From Aspidapion aeneum (taxonomy: Eukaryota; Arthropoda; Insecta; Coleoptera; Brentidae): a stretch of 64,000 nucleotides of DNA. The notes beneath the pieces are model-generated. The model had not been told where the DNA came from, did not search any database, and worked only from the letters and a program-made list of their open reading frames with translations. Shown one piece after another: positions 14,001 through 24,765 of this stretch. The stretch covers positions 52,525,347 to 52,589,346 of the forward strand of contig OY755044.1 in assembly GCA_963576565.1 (NCBI GenBank), given 5' to 3'. Position numbers and translations under genes: made by a program. Every line of letters begins with the position of its first letter. Within the stretch, counting starts at the first letter, position 1.

Positions 14001-14918
14001 TTCGCTATTCGGGTTAAGGAAGAACATGGTTGGCAAACTAGGCATAAGGTCTGATTTTATTTTGAATACTTAGTTTTACGATAATAAACATCTATAACTA
14101 GAGCGCTTGAAAGCATTTCTTTTTATAGTATGCTTATCTCATTTTGATTTCAGTTTTTAATTCGTTTAACTTCTAGTTCTCTGTCTGTTAGTTATTTGGT
14201 TAATTTATTAAATCAAGCTTATTTCTACCTTTTTTCCGTCTTTCTTTCCCTTTCTTTCCTCTTTGGCTACCCCATGCTTCCTTATTTAGGATTCTTTTCA
14301 CCACAGAGCTAGTTATAAAATAATTCTTCAGCTGGCATTAATAGAACATTACAAAACAAAAAAAAAACTAATTTGTAAGAATATTTAATTTAATTTTGAT
14401 AAAATTAATGTAATCAAATTTAAGGTTGTAATAAATAGCTGCTCAACATTTATATTATATTAAAAAAGGTGACTGAAGAGTTTCAATTTCTTTAAAAGAA
14501 TTCAGTTTACTTCTATAGACACTGGTTCTAATAATCCGTATTGAAAATACTGAAAGCGGGAAATTATTTAATTATTTATTAAAATGTCCTGTAAATATTT
14601 TGACCGGGTTCTAACAAAATAGCTTTTATAAACCATGTAAAAACATTGGCAACACTGTGCCTAAAAAAGGGGCATCCCATTTACAATAGCTCCTGCAAGT
14701 CGTTTTTCTGTCAGTCTATAGCTAAACGTGCGAGTTAAAGAACGATTCTTCCTCTGCTAGTTTGCGTTTAGTGAATTTTAAACAAAGTGTAGTGTTTATT
14801 AAAAAATCTGTTAATCGTTAATTACCATAAGCATTTAAAAACTTGCATTTGTCAACTAAATTGCTAGTTGGAAAAATCCGAAGTCTCTGTAGTGTTATTA
14901 CATCAAATCGATCTGAAG
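11011..14918. other. Non-coding interior of right palindrome arm
   Basis: Mirror of 2271-6215 and likewise without recognisable genes. It lacks the ~29 bp that the left arm has near 3982-4010. That difference sits exactly between two ATTCAGATA direct repeats in the left arm, as expected for a deletion by slippage in the right arm. The last ~200 bp before the polymerase ATG could hold its promoter, but I see no clear motif. Confidence 0.65.
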
Positions 14919-17900
14919 ATGAGTTTTGCAACTAAATTAGTCCATGAAATAAAATGCCAATTAGAAAGTGTTAATCAAGCTACAAAAATATCAAAAATCT
15001 TGAAGGACTGTGCCAACGCTAGTCGAAGAATAAGCATTGCCCTAAAGAAGTCCCGGATGGTTTATGAAAAAGCCCATCTAACTGCCTGTCTTGGAGAAGT
15101 GAAAGGCTTTAAGCATCGCTTGAAGTCAAACATAAAGCAAGGAGGTGGTAATATCATCACCAAGAAAACTGCGAAACACCGTGTACAATGGGAAGATGTA
15201 AGGTCAGCCTTTAACAGTAGGGTAAGAAGTGGTGTAATTACAAATTTAAAACACACTGATGCGCAGCAATTTCTGACGGATAGCTTCAGTTTATTTAAAC
15301 GTAGAATTAAAAATGTTTTAAAAAAAGAGAACATGATTAAGGTAAACACTGTCTTAAGTGGAGATTTTCAAATTACAAAGTAAAAGGAATTAATTACGGA
15401 AACTAAACATTTTAGTACTACCAATGCTGTAATTGACAATAATACCAATTTGAAAAACTGGTTTGATAAGAATGTTAAGGATTTGCTTTTAACAAATTTG
15501 GAAGAATTTCGGCAAAATCAATCTGGATGGTCTCTTATAAAAATAAACAATCTTATTATCGCTATGAATAAATTTAATATGCTTCGCGCAGGTTATCATT
15601 TAAAAATGCCTAAATTTATTTTAAATAAAAAAGCATGTGTAACTGTACAAAATACTGATGATTTGTGCTTTGGCTGGGCGATTATGTCAGCAATGTTTCC
15701 TGTTGAAAACCACTCAAATAGAGTCTCATCCTATCCGCATCCTCAAGAGGTGTTAAATTTAAAGGGAATAAAGTTTCCAATGACTTTAAACCAAGTTGCT
15801 CGCTTTGAAAAGCAAAACAATATATCTATTAATATATATCGCCTGCAAAAACATAATGAAAACAGTTTTAAAGTACTGCCTGCTTATATTACCGGGGAAA
15901 AGTACGAAAAACATGTTAATTTGTTATTAGTACAAAATAACTATTATTTAGAGAATGAAGAGATAAAAGATCTTTCTGCACCAACTTAGCACTTTGTATG
16001 GATAAAAAATCTTTCAAGGCTCGTGAGTAGACAACTTAGCAAATTCTCAAAAGTTAAATACATTTGCGACAGATGCCTGCATTATTTTTATTCGAAGGAT
16101 GGACTCGACCAACATATAAAAGACTGCCAAATTATTGGCAGTATCGTGGTTCCGAAATTACCAAATAAAGAGAACAACATTGTAGAATTTAAAAACTTTA
16201 AAAATAAACAATTTGCATCCTTCATTATTTATTGCGACATCGAATGCTTACTGATGCCTATGCTAAAAAATAGTAGTAAAAGAACTCAAAAATATCAGCA
16301 GCATGTGCCTCGTTCAGTGGGGTACTACGTAAAATGTGCTTATGATGATTCCCTTTCATTTTATCGGTCGTACACGGGGCCTGACTGTATGGAATGGTTT
16401 AGTAAACAATTACTGGAGTTCGCTGAAAACTTAGAAACTGTATTTCTCTGTGACTTGCCCATGGAACTATTAAGTAAGAAACAAAAACTTAACTTTAACA
16501 AAGCTAAAAGATGTCATATTTGTGAACAGAATTTTTCAGTTGGTGACAAGAAAATACGCGACCACTGTCACCTTACTTCAGAGTACCGTGGCCCTGCGCA
16601 TGAAAGTTGTAATCTAAATTTTCAGGATAGTCATACTGTCCCTGTAGTATTTCACAACCTTAGCTCTTATGATGGACATTTGATAATTGAAAACATCGCC
16701 AATTTGGATGGCTCAATAAATTTGCTGCCAGTTAACAAAGAAAAATATATAGCATTTACCAAAAAAATTAACGGCAATTTAATTGAATTTAGATTTATCG
16801 ATTCTTTTCGCTTTATGGCCAGCAGCTTGGATAAGCTTGCTTCATATCTTGAGGAGTATCCGCTGATCAAAAATGAATTTCCTCACTTGTCTGACGAACA
16901 ATATAAACTTATTTTCAAAAAGGGAATTTTTTGTTATGACTACATGGATAGTTGGAAAAAATTAAAAGAGACGTCTTTGCCTGAAAAACGTCATTTCTTT
17001 AACGTCCTGGAAAACAAAAAAAATTTCTCAATTGATTATGAGCATGCACTGGATGTATGGGAAAGTTTTGGTTGTGAAACCCTACAAGATTATATGGAAT
17101 TTTATATGCAAATTGACATAGTCCTCTTAATGCAGGTATTTCAGCAATTTAGGGAAAGTTGTCATAAAACGTATGGTTTGGACCCTGCGAACTATTTTAC
17201 CCTTCCTGGTTACACATGGGATTGTATGCTATACCATACGCAACAAAAATTAGAGCTTTTGACGGACTATAATATGGTCACTTTTATAGAGCGCGGTATT
17301 AGAGGAGGGTTGAGCCAATGTTCAAAAAGATACGTCGAGGCCAACAACAAATACATGGCTAACTATGACTCATACAAAGAAACATCTTTTTTGATGTATT
17401 TTGACATTAATAATCAGTATGGATTTAGTATGAGTCAGTTATTGCCTAAAGTAAATTTAGTTGGTTAGAAAGTGACAAAATTACTTATTTTGATGTTTCC
17501 AAAATTGAGGATGACTCAAGTGAGGGATACATTCTAGAAGTCGACTTGTTCATTCCGGTTGAATTACACGACTATTTCTCAGACTTACCTTTATGCCCTG
17601 AACATCAGTGTCCGCCTGGTGGAGACAAGAACCCAAAAAATAAAAAAATTATGGCTACACTGCATAATAAAAAGGATTATGTAATTCACTATACAAATTT
17701 AAAACAAGCTTTGAGACTTGGTATAAAACTTAAAACAATTCATAGAATTTTATGTTTTGAGCAATCCGCATGGCTGAAACCATATATTGACTTAAATACT
17801 CGATTAAGACAGAATGCTAAAAATGAATTTGAAAAAAACCTTTTCAAATTAATGAACAACGCCGTGTTTGGAAAAACCATGGAAAATATTAGAAATCACA

Positions 17901-18649
17901 GTGTTGTCAAATTAATCAAGAAATGGGACGGACGATTTGGAGCTGAAGCTCTGATTTCTCGACCAGAGTTTAAAAGTATAACCATATTTAATGAAAATTT
18001 GGTTGCTGTTGAACTTGAAAAAACAGAAATATATTTCAATAAACCGATATATGTGGGAATGTGTATTTTGGACATTGCCAAAACAACTATATATGATTTT
18101 CACTATAACTACATGGTACCCGCTTTTGGTAAGGATTGTACTGTTGCATATACAGATACTGACAGTTTAGTTTATAACATCCAAAATCATGACATTTATG
18201 ATTCAATACGGAGGGACTGCCACAAGTATTTTGACACCTCGGATTATGCTGAAGACAACATACATAACATTCCGAGGGTAAATAAAAAGGTTCTAGGAAT
18301 GATGAAAGATGAAAACAATGGAGAAATAATGACGCATTTTATTGGCCTTAGAGCTAAAATGTACGCTACAAAAGTAGCGGATACTAAAAGTAAAGCTGCA
18401 AGAGTGACTAAGAAAGCCAAGGGTGTAAAGCAAAATGTTGTTAAAACAAAATTATCATTTGAGGACTATGTTGACTGCCTAAATACATTTCAAGAAAAAA
18501 TAGTTACGCAAAATCTTATAAGATCCGAAAAGCTCCGCCTATACTCTGTAAAACAGACGAAAATCGGACTGAGTCCCCTGGATAACAAACGGTCTATTTC
18601 AAAAGAGTCTTATGAAACGTTGCCGTGGGGGCACTATTGTATTAAGTGA
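14919..18649 (+). pseudogene. Protein-primed type B DNA polymerase, right copy, full length but broken
   Basis: About 1,240 codons from ATG 14919 to TAA 18649. Order of parts: N-terminal region; C2H2 finger near 16050; exonuclease I DIE at 16236-16244; endonuclease VII-like zinc cluster at 16507-16620; exonuclease II (NLSSYDGH) near 16652-16680; exonuclease III (YMQID) near 17105; polymerase motif A (YFDINNQYG) near 17396; motif B (NNAVFGKT) near 17850; motif C (YTDTDS) near 18150. All catalytic motifs are present. Breaks: TAA 15381-15383 (CAA to TAA), TAG 15987-15989 (TAC to TAG), and a frameshift near 17460 between motif A and the segment resuming before 17546. The family copies DNA using a terminal protein as primer, as in Polintons and linear plasmids. 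It is transcribed outward from the palindrome centre. Dead as it stands. Confidence 0.9.
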
Positions 18650-18757
18650 AAATATAGTTTTAATTTAAGCTTAGTAATGTGTTGTTTGCTTACATAGTGT
18701 TTGTTTATGTATCTTATCTTAGTTCTAAACCTGAATGTAATCTTTGTTTTGTCTAAG

Positions 18758-18763
18758 AATAAA
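18758..18763 (+). terminator. Polyadenylation signal AATAAA after the right polymerase
   Basis: A canonical AATAAA lies ~110 bp downstream of the polymerase stop codon at 18649, in AT-rich sequence. Placement suits a 3' end for the polymerase transcript, but such hexamers are frequent here by chance. Confidence 0.4.
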
Positions 18764-19399
18764 AATGATATTTATATATTATTATATAAAATATGTAGTG
18801 ATATCATATGCGTAGGGTAACACCTAGTATTTTAATGTAAACATTAATATATACACTTCCATAGTAATAGTCATATTATCCATAATGGAATTATAATTAT
18901 TATAATATAACTGCTAAAATATAATTATTCGATCATGCGTGTAGGTATAGCGATAGCAACTAAAATTAGTAATAATGATTTACTGTAGTGATATTGCATA
19001 CTTTTAACAATAAATAAATAATAAGTAATCTTGTGCTATTATTATTTACCTTGGTTTAGTAGTGCCTAAAATTGAAAAACAGAAATAATATAAAACTCAT
19101 AAAGAGTAATAAAATATTTTCTGAAAAACAAAACTATTTATTGGGTGTTAAAATTGCATGACTAAACCATAGTCATCAAAGTATTATGATCAGATTTAAC
19201 TAGTCCACTGTTTCAGTTAAATACATTTCTGTAACAAGCATAAGATGTCAGAGCAGCTTAATAATTATTGTACAGATTGTGAAAATTCACTCGCTCCTTG
19301 AGAATTTAAAAACCTTTAAAGTGTTAGACTGGACAGTAAAAGATAACTCATATAAAAATTACTGTCTCTAGCTGAATATTCTGTGACATATTCAAAAAA
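18764..19399. other. AT-rich non-coding sequence right of the polymerase
   Basis: Very AT-rich, with runs such as TATATATTATTATATAA and TAATTATTATAATATAA. No ORF, inverted repeat or tandem array that I can support. The outer end of the palindromic element should lie somewhere here or beyond, but cannot be fixed without the left-hand partner. Confidence 0.5.
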
Positions 19400-19777
19400 T
19401 GACCACCTTTTCGTCTTATGGAGATTTACATGGAAAACGTGGTCCAAAACCTATATATATTAACTACTGCCGCCATTTCGGAACCCCACACCAGGTATTT
19501 TTTTATCCGGTCCTTTTGTCCCTCAGAAATGGCCTACCGACTGAAGAAGTTTGTAACAAAGTCCGCCTACACGAGATATCCGACCTCATCCGGCCTGGTT
19601 ACCGGCGTGAATGAAGAGGTACGACAATATTACATTTTACACTCCCCAGTACTCCTATAAATGTTTGCCGCACCCGACCTCGGTGACCGACGGGGATTGA
19701 ACCCGCCACTGCAGCACGCGAGATTCCTTAACTCACTTGTGTTTGATGCGCGAACGCACCGAGCCACCAAGGCTACT
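19400..19777 (-). mobile_element. tRNA-derived SINE-like element
   Basis: On the minus strand the sequence opens with AGCCTTGGTGGCTCGGTGCG, an A-box-like block (19758-19770 on the plus strand). About 70 bp on comes GGCGGGTTCAATCCCC, a good B box (19692-19704). This is the layout of a pol III promoter in a tRNA-derived SINE head. The A-to-B distance is longer than in a normal tRNA and I cannot fold a cloverleaf, so it is not a functional tRNA. The body and tail to ~19400 are guessed; no poly-A or simple tail is clear. Small ORFs here (19399-19855) look like by-products. Confidence 0.5.
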
Positions 19778-19879
19778 TATGACTTAAGTCTGAATGAATG
19801 GCTGACCAAACATAACCAGACTGTTTACCTTCCGAGTCCGAGCAGCAATGGCTAGAGAGGGTACTGTTTTTGATTAAAA

Positions 19880-20250
19880 AAAATTAGATAACGCCGAAAT
19901 TGTGTTATAAGGCATACTTGGACCTATCTTAGCAATCTTATCGTGCCGTCTGTCCGTGTGTATGTCTGTCCGGCCCACGATAGCTGGCCGCTGGATCAGT
20001 TTAATTAGTATATAAGTTACTGAACGAGCTAATTATATTTTGGTCAAAATCCATTATTGATGACATTTTTTGACAGTTAAATATTTTTAAAATGCAAATT
20101 TTTTAACGGAGCATTGCATCTTTATGCTGTGCATCAAAATTTTGCTCAATAATTTGGGTTATATAACTAAAACTTCATAGGAGCTTTCGTTTCTGAGATA
20201 TTTACAAAAAACTGTTTTTAAGGGTGATATAGCGTGGAGTTCACGAGTGT
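19880..20250 (+). repeat. Dispersed repeat family, copy 1
   Basis: Opens with AGATAACGCCGAA and continues with CCTATCTTAGCAAT and a CTGTCCGTGTGTATG phrase. The same opening and order recur at 52358-52710, and a looser version (TGTCTGTCTGTCCATCTGTC, ACGATAACTC) at 59190-59400. No coding content. Probably a non-autonomous element, class unknown. Confidence 0.55.
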
Positions 20251-20660
20251 GCTAATGGGCTGGAAAGTTATCAGATCCTTCATTGATCCGTTTATTTCTT
20301 AAAGCTATGATTACTACATGTAGCATCTTGCTGGAAAGCTTTCTTTTTTTTAATTGACTGTGCAATTTATTTTAATTTTATGAATGGGTGGAATTGCATT
20401 GCTTTTATCACTTGAAAGGGGTTGTTTTCATTATAGTGGAATACCTACAAAATCTCAATCGACATTTTTATTCAAATATTTTATCCTGAGGTTCAGCGAG
20501 CTAGTTCCACTTTACTGTGTTTTTTAAAAACTTTAAACAATTGTTTCCTAGATGATGTCATTGTGGGGTGTTATCGAAATATGGTAAAATATTCCGGAGG
20601 ATAATACATTTATTAATTCGTTATGATATTGTAGAGAGTGTCATCAAAATAGTATTTTCA
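20251..20660. other. Non-coding, no recognisable structure
   Basis: AT-rich sequence with no supported ORF, repeat or inverted repeat. Confidence 0.4.
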
Positions 20661-20820
20661 GTGGTGCACCCAGGAATATGTATTGGGGGGCAAGGCCTCA
20701 TGATGTCGTATTTTATGCTATTTTATCTTTTTATTTATGAAATTTGTCGAAAATATCTTTTGAATTTAGATTTTGGGGGGCGGGCCCCGAGGCCCACCCC
20801 TTGGGTGTGCCTATGGTACT
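20661..20820 (+). mobile_element. Short element with G-rich core and GTGG/CCAT-type ends, copy 1
   Basis: Begins GTGGTGCACCCAGGAAT and ends CCTTGGGTGTGCCTATGG, an imperfect terminal inverted repeat. The interior has TTTTATGCTATTTTAT, an ATGAAAT-GTCGAAAATATC segment and a GGGGGGCGGGCCC block. The same phrases in the same order occur at 24051-24116 and 29220-29340, defining a small dispersed family. Confidence 0.55.
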
Positions 20821-21757
20821 TCTCAAATTGATAAAAAACTAACCTGTTGTAATTTAACCGAATATAACATGCATTTTTCGAACCATATTTATAGAATTTT
20901 TTTTATCGGTTTGAGAAGTACTATTGCCCCCGAAACTTTACCCCAGTGCGATGACATCCTAGTATTTTGCAGCCCAAATTTTATCCACCGACCGTCTAAA
21001 ACTATTGTACTGAGTAGTTACTGATAACAGGTACCTTCAGAAAATAATATCACATTACTCGTTTATGAGTTTTGATATGGACTCCCACCGAGTCATGAAG
21101 ATCTTCCTTAAGATTTACTAAAGAATGAAGATCCATTCTTGTGATATGAAGAGATGTCTATATTATAAAAACGTTTGAATAAAATTTAAGTAACAAAGTC
21201 GATTGCACGACATGCTTGCTAGCTCATGGGTTGCGGTTTAAATGTTTTAAACATAATCACCAGTATTTACTAAGACGTAAGTTTAAGTCTAAGTTTTGGT
21301 TTAAGTTTAAGGTTTAGGTTTACAGTTTAAATGTGCAGTGGTTTGGAAAAATTGATTTTTGGCCTAAACAGGCCGCAATTGATTTGATATTTTTACCTGT
21401 ATAGACGATAAAATGTACTGAAAATTGAAATGGACTATATAGACCGGAAAAAATAAGAAAACATGGAAAACTAATTTTCCTACAACTGTCAAGTTTTTGC
21501 GCCACTTTAACACCCTAGGTCATGGAATTCTGAGCAAAAAGCGTCCTAAATTTTATCTCTGGGGGGTGGTTTGTCTCATTGTAATAATTATGTTTTTGTT
21601 AATTTATTTGTAAAAATGTAAAATTTGATCATATTTAGAACGATATGATAAAATTTTATACGACTTTTAGCTTCAATTTATATACTTTTTTGGTTGGTTG
21701 GTTTGGTACTAAATTCTCATATCTCTCTTCTATTTTAATTTTTGGACGAATATTTTC
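20821..21757. other. Non-coding, low-complexity patches
   Basis: No supported gene. At 21270-21330 there is a degenerate run of AAGTTTAAG/GGTTTAGGTTT phrases. The minus-strand ORF at 21320-21505 has no recognisable features. Confidence 0.4.
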
Positions 21758-21760
21758 TAC

Positions 21761-22091
21761 AATTTGAAGGAAGTTCACGAGGTAACAATTTTTAACGAAA
21801 AAGTTTCACAGACAAGAACACAGTCGCGATGTCAAAATTAGCCTCAAAACCGAGGCAACCCTGACTAAAGCTGCAAATTGACAGTTGGTGTCTCCTCAGT
21901 AAACACGATACTTCATATTTCTTTTTCAGATACCAATATCATCATTTCATCTCCTTCCATTTTATGGTTATGCTCGGACTGAATGAGCCCTAATGAGGCC
22001 GAAACGCGTCCCCGAGCTACCTTTACCTCTGAGGACTTCCCTGTGAAACTTTTTCGTTAAAAATTGTTACCTCGTGAACTTCCTTCAAATT
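21761..22091. mobile_element. Unit flanked by perfect 51-bp inverted repeats
   Basis: 21761-21811 (AATTTGAAGG...TTTCACAG) is the exact reverse complement of 22041-22091 (CTGTGAAAC...CTTCAAATT), enclosing ~230 bp. The interior holds the first of two direct copies of a ~320-bp-period repeat (starts near 21830 and 22141). The inverted repeats suggest a MITE; the direct duplication and hammerhead-like cores suggest a retrozyme-type unit. I cannot decide between these. Confidence 0.7.
21966..22022 (+). ncRNA. Hammerhead-ribozyme-like core, copy 1
   Basis: Reads as a type I hammerhead layout. Stem I GCTCGG (21972-21977) pairs with CCGAGC (22012-22017). The core CTGAATGA (21979-21986) is one A longer than the canonical CTGANGA. 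Stem II GCCC-TAATGA-GGCC (21987-22000) has one mismatch. GAAA follows at 22001-22004, then a minimal stem III (A22004 and CGCG) ahead of T22009 and the expected cleavage base C22010. The extra core A makes activity doubtful. Confidence 0.4.
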
Positions 22092-22286
22092 AAAAAAAAA
22101 ATACAGGGCTAATGTTTACTGGGAGCAGATTACATCTGTCTCCGTCGCGATGCCAAAATTTGCCTCAAAACCGAGGCAACCCTGACTAAAGCTGCAAATT
22201 GATAGTTGGTGTCTCCTCAGTAAACACCATATTTCATATTTCTTTTTCAGATACCAATATCATCATTTCATCTACTTCCATTTTAT

Positions 22287-22341
22287 GGTTATGTGCGGGC
22301 TGAATGAGGCCTAATGCGACCGAAACGCGTCTCCGAGCTAC
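22287..22341 (+). ncRNA. Hammerhead-ribozyme-like core, copy 2
   Basis: Same layout 321 bp downstream: CTGAATGA at 22300-22307, stem II GGCC-TAATGC-GACC, GAAA at 22322-22325, CGCGTC ending at 22331. Stem I is weaker (TGCGGG against TCCGAG, with a G-U pair and a mismatch). Between the two copies the ancestral stem II is probably GGCC/GGCC. Confidence 0.38.
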
Positions 22342-22390
22342 TTTACCTCTGAGGACTTGCCTGTGAAACTTTTTCGTAACGAATATTTTC

Positions 22391-23790
22391 CTTGACGAGG
22401 AAAGTAAAAAAAAACGATCTTCAGATTAAAATCCAAACAACCTCAAAGACGATTTATTTATTTGCACATAATCTTTAAATTTGGGTTTTCCTTTAATTAG
22501 TAGATTAAAATGTAAAACGGGCTGTTGAAAAAATCCATTTTTAAACATTATAGATACAGTTTAATAATTAGGTAGCTATCTAAATTTCACATATTTTGTA
22601 ATATTAATGAAAATTTAGACAGAAATTTCATAAAATATCAAGTAATATAGGGGTATAACTACTTATTTTTTTTGCTACGTATAGTTGTCTTTCAGTTTTT
22701 TCCTTTTTCTCGAGTTTTTGCTGCCTCCAGGACTCGCCGCCCGTGGCGTACTGCCTTGCCCCGCCCTTCCCCTTAATTACGTCCCTGGGTAAACACGTCG
22801 ATAAATACCATAGAAGTAAAAGTTCCTCACACTCCTGCTTTAATAATTTTAAGTTATATTTCGAATATATTGCACAAATAACAAATAGGTATGTAATAAA
22901 TTTAGTTAAATTGCCAACTTCTCTTTTTTTTTCTAGCTACATTGATAGTACAACCAATAGTTTTTAGTGTTGTTCTAGTTTTTTTGCTGGGTCTTCTTGA
23001 ATTCATTTGAAAGACCTAAAAAACGCGATAAAGAAGAATGGGTACAATTGGTTATAAAAAATTAGATTTGATTTTGGTAAAACATTTAATACATATAAAC
23101 ATAAAATACAACATTTACCTAAACCAAATTTCGTACAAATGATATTTTAATATTATTAAAGTAAATATTCAACCGCATTAAAACATACCTTATCTAATTT
23201 TCAAATTTTCCACTAATTTGGTTTTTTTTATAATCCTGAAAAGGCTTTCTATATAAATTTAATGTTCATCAAATTAATTTTCTTCCAGGCCTTTGTTGTC
23301 CCCTGTGTTTTTTCCAGTATTTTATTTTGTAAGATTTTTTTTAGTTTTAAACCATTCTTCACAATCATACTTTTTCGTTCTAGTGACACTTTTATCAAAG
23401 CTTAGGAATGTTTTTCAAACCAACCTTGACAAATTAGCTGGAATTGTTAAAAGATGTCCTAAATATCAAGATTAATATAAAATGTCAATGTAGCCATCTC
23501 ATTCGCTTCCTTGACTCAACTTTTCTTAAGGAAAGCTTTATAAAATGAACACGCTGAGAAATATCCGAGGACGCCCCACAAAAGGCCGGCTATAAATTTC
23601 ATCAAAAATCAACTTAAGATAATATATTTGTCTTCCAAAAATTCCAAAATCCAAAAAACTTTCATTAATTTAAATAAAAAAATTAAATTAACCCCAATTT
23701 TGACAACGTCAAATCACCACATTGACAAATTGTCAACGCCATTTGAAAGCAATCCCTTTCAAATTTTATTGAATGCGTATTTAAAAAAAG
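22391..23790. other. Non-coding
   Basis: No supported gene. The ORFs at 22743-22967 and 23293-23475 show no domain, codon bias or neighbour that would support them. At 22690-22790 a GC-richer patch (GCCGCCCGTGGCGTACTGCC...ACGTCCCTGGG) resembles decayed transposon ends. Confidence 0.4.
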
Positions 23791-23794
23791 GTTT

Positions 23795-24116
23795 TGGAGG
23801 GGGCGAGACAGTTTTGAGGGGTGCGAGCGAGGGGTGTTTGTACACCAAAAGGAAATACCTACGGTATAATACCTACGGTATTTCCCAGTATTTCCTCAAA
23901 TTTCCATGGTATTTCCTAGTGTTTCCCATGCACTTCCCGGTATTTTCTAGTATATTTCCCAGTACTTCCCAAGTATTTCCTGGTATTTCCCCTAACTTGT
24001 ACAGCAAAAGGAAATACCGAGCCACCCCTCTAGTGGGAGGTCCCATGAGCCCGTATTTTATGCTATTTTATAATTGTATTCATGAGATATGTGAAACATA
24101 TCTAAGAAAATATTAG
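23795..24116 (+). mobile_element. Short G-rich-core element, copy 2, split by a minisatellite
   Basis: GGGGGCGAGACAGTTTTGAGG at the left and CCCATGAGCCCGTATTTTATGCTATTTTATAA at the right match the family at 20661 and 29173. Between them (23849-24025) sits a degenerate array of GGAAATACC/TATTTCCCAGTATTTCC phrases, with AGGAAATACC at both ends, which the other copies lack. Confidence 0.5.
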
Positions 24117-24130
24117 CATCACTGGCTTTT

Positions 24131-24763
24131 TTAATCCATTTTGGGTTCCATTGAATCCAATATGCACAGTGTGCCTGAATAAAGTATAGGTTACATATAA
24201 ATGGTTCCAAAAACTAATTGCACATTTTGAATATGGACTCTTTCCTGACTTCAGAGCCATATTCATATAAATCCTAGCTGATCCTCTTCTCGAAATTTTT
24301 GACATTGTTCTAATTAGTCTAGGCGCTGGCTCCTGTCACGTGTGACCTAATATGTGCGCTCAGTTTGACTACGGGGCTTTGTTAAGCACTCATAGGAGTA
24401 TAAAAAAAGTTTCGTCACGTGGTCGAACTCATGGTCGTTTGGCCGCCATCTTTGAAAATGGCCGCCAAATTGATAGATTTTTTGTTTAAGCGTATTTTTA
24501 CAAACAAATATTACAATGCCCCGCAGTCAAACTGAGCGTACATATTAGGTCACACGTGACAGGAGCCAGCGCCTAGGCTAACTAGAAAAATGTCAAAAAT
24601 TTCGAGAAGAGAATTAGCTAGGATTTATATGAATATGGCTCTGAAGTCAGGAAAGAGTCCATATTCAAAATGTGCAATTAGTTTTTGAAACCAGTTTTAT
24701 GTAACCTATACTTCATTCAGGCACACTGTGCATATTGGATTCAATGGAACCCAAAATGGATGG
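24131..24763. mobile_element. Foldback/MITE element with ~250-bp inverted arms
   Basis: 24131-24380 (starting ATCCATTTTGGGTTCCATTG) pairs with 24517-24763 (ending CAATGGAACCCAAAATGGAT) with few mismatches. Shared inner blocks include CCTGTCACGTGTGACCTAAT and GCAGTCAAACTGAGC. The ~136-bp spacer contains GCCGCCATCTTTGAAAATGGCCGCC, itself palindromic. No transposase. A non-autonomous element; superfamily not determined. Confidence 0.8.
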
Positions 24764-24765
24764 AT

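Larger units (their letters stand above)
8902..17187. repeat. Right arm of giant inverted repeat
   Basis: Reverse-complement partner of 1-8315. The homologous sequence presumably continues to at least the end of the polymerase gene at 18649, but its partner lies outside the window, so the true outer terminus cannot be placed. The inner boundary is sharp: pairing ends near 8902 beside a unique spacer. Confidence 0.95.

Noticed and set aside
1..18763. Complete Polinton/Maverick
   Set aside because: No integrase, capsid, ATPase or protease gene found on either strand and no 6-bp target duplication can be tested; only the polymerase supports it.
19661..19855. 64-codon ORF or functional tRNA
   Set aside because: The ORF overlaps the pol III boxes of the SINE-like head, and the box spacing is too wide for a working tRNA; no cloverleaf could be drawn.
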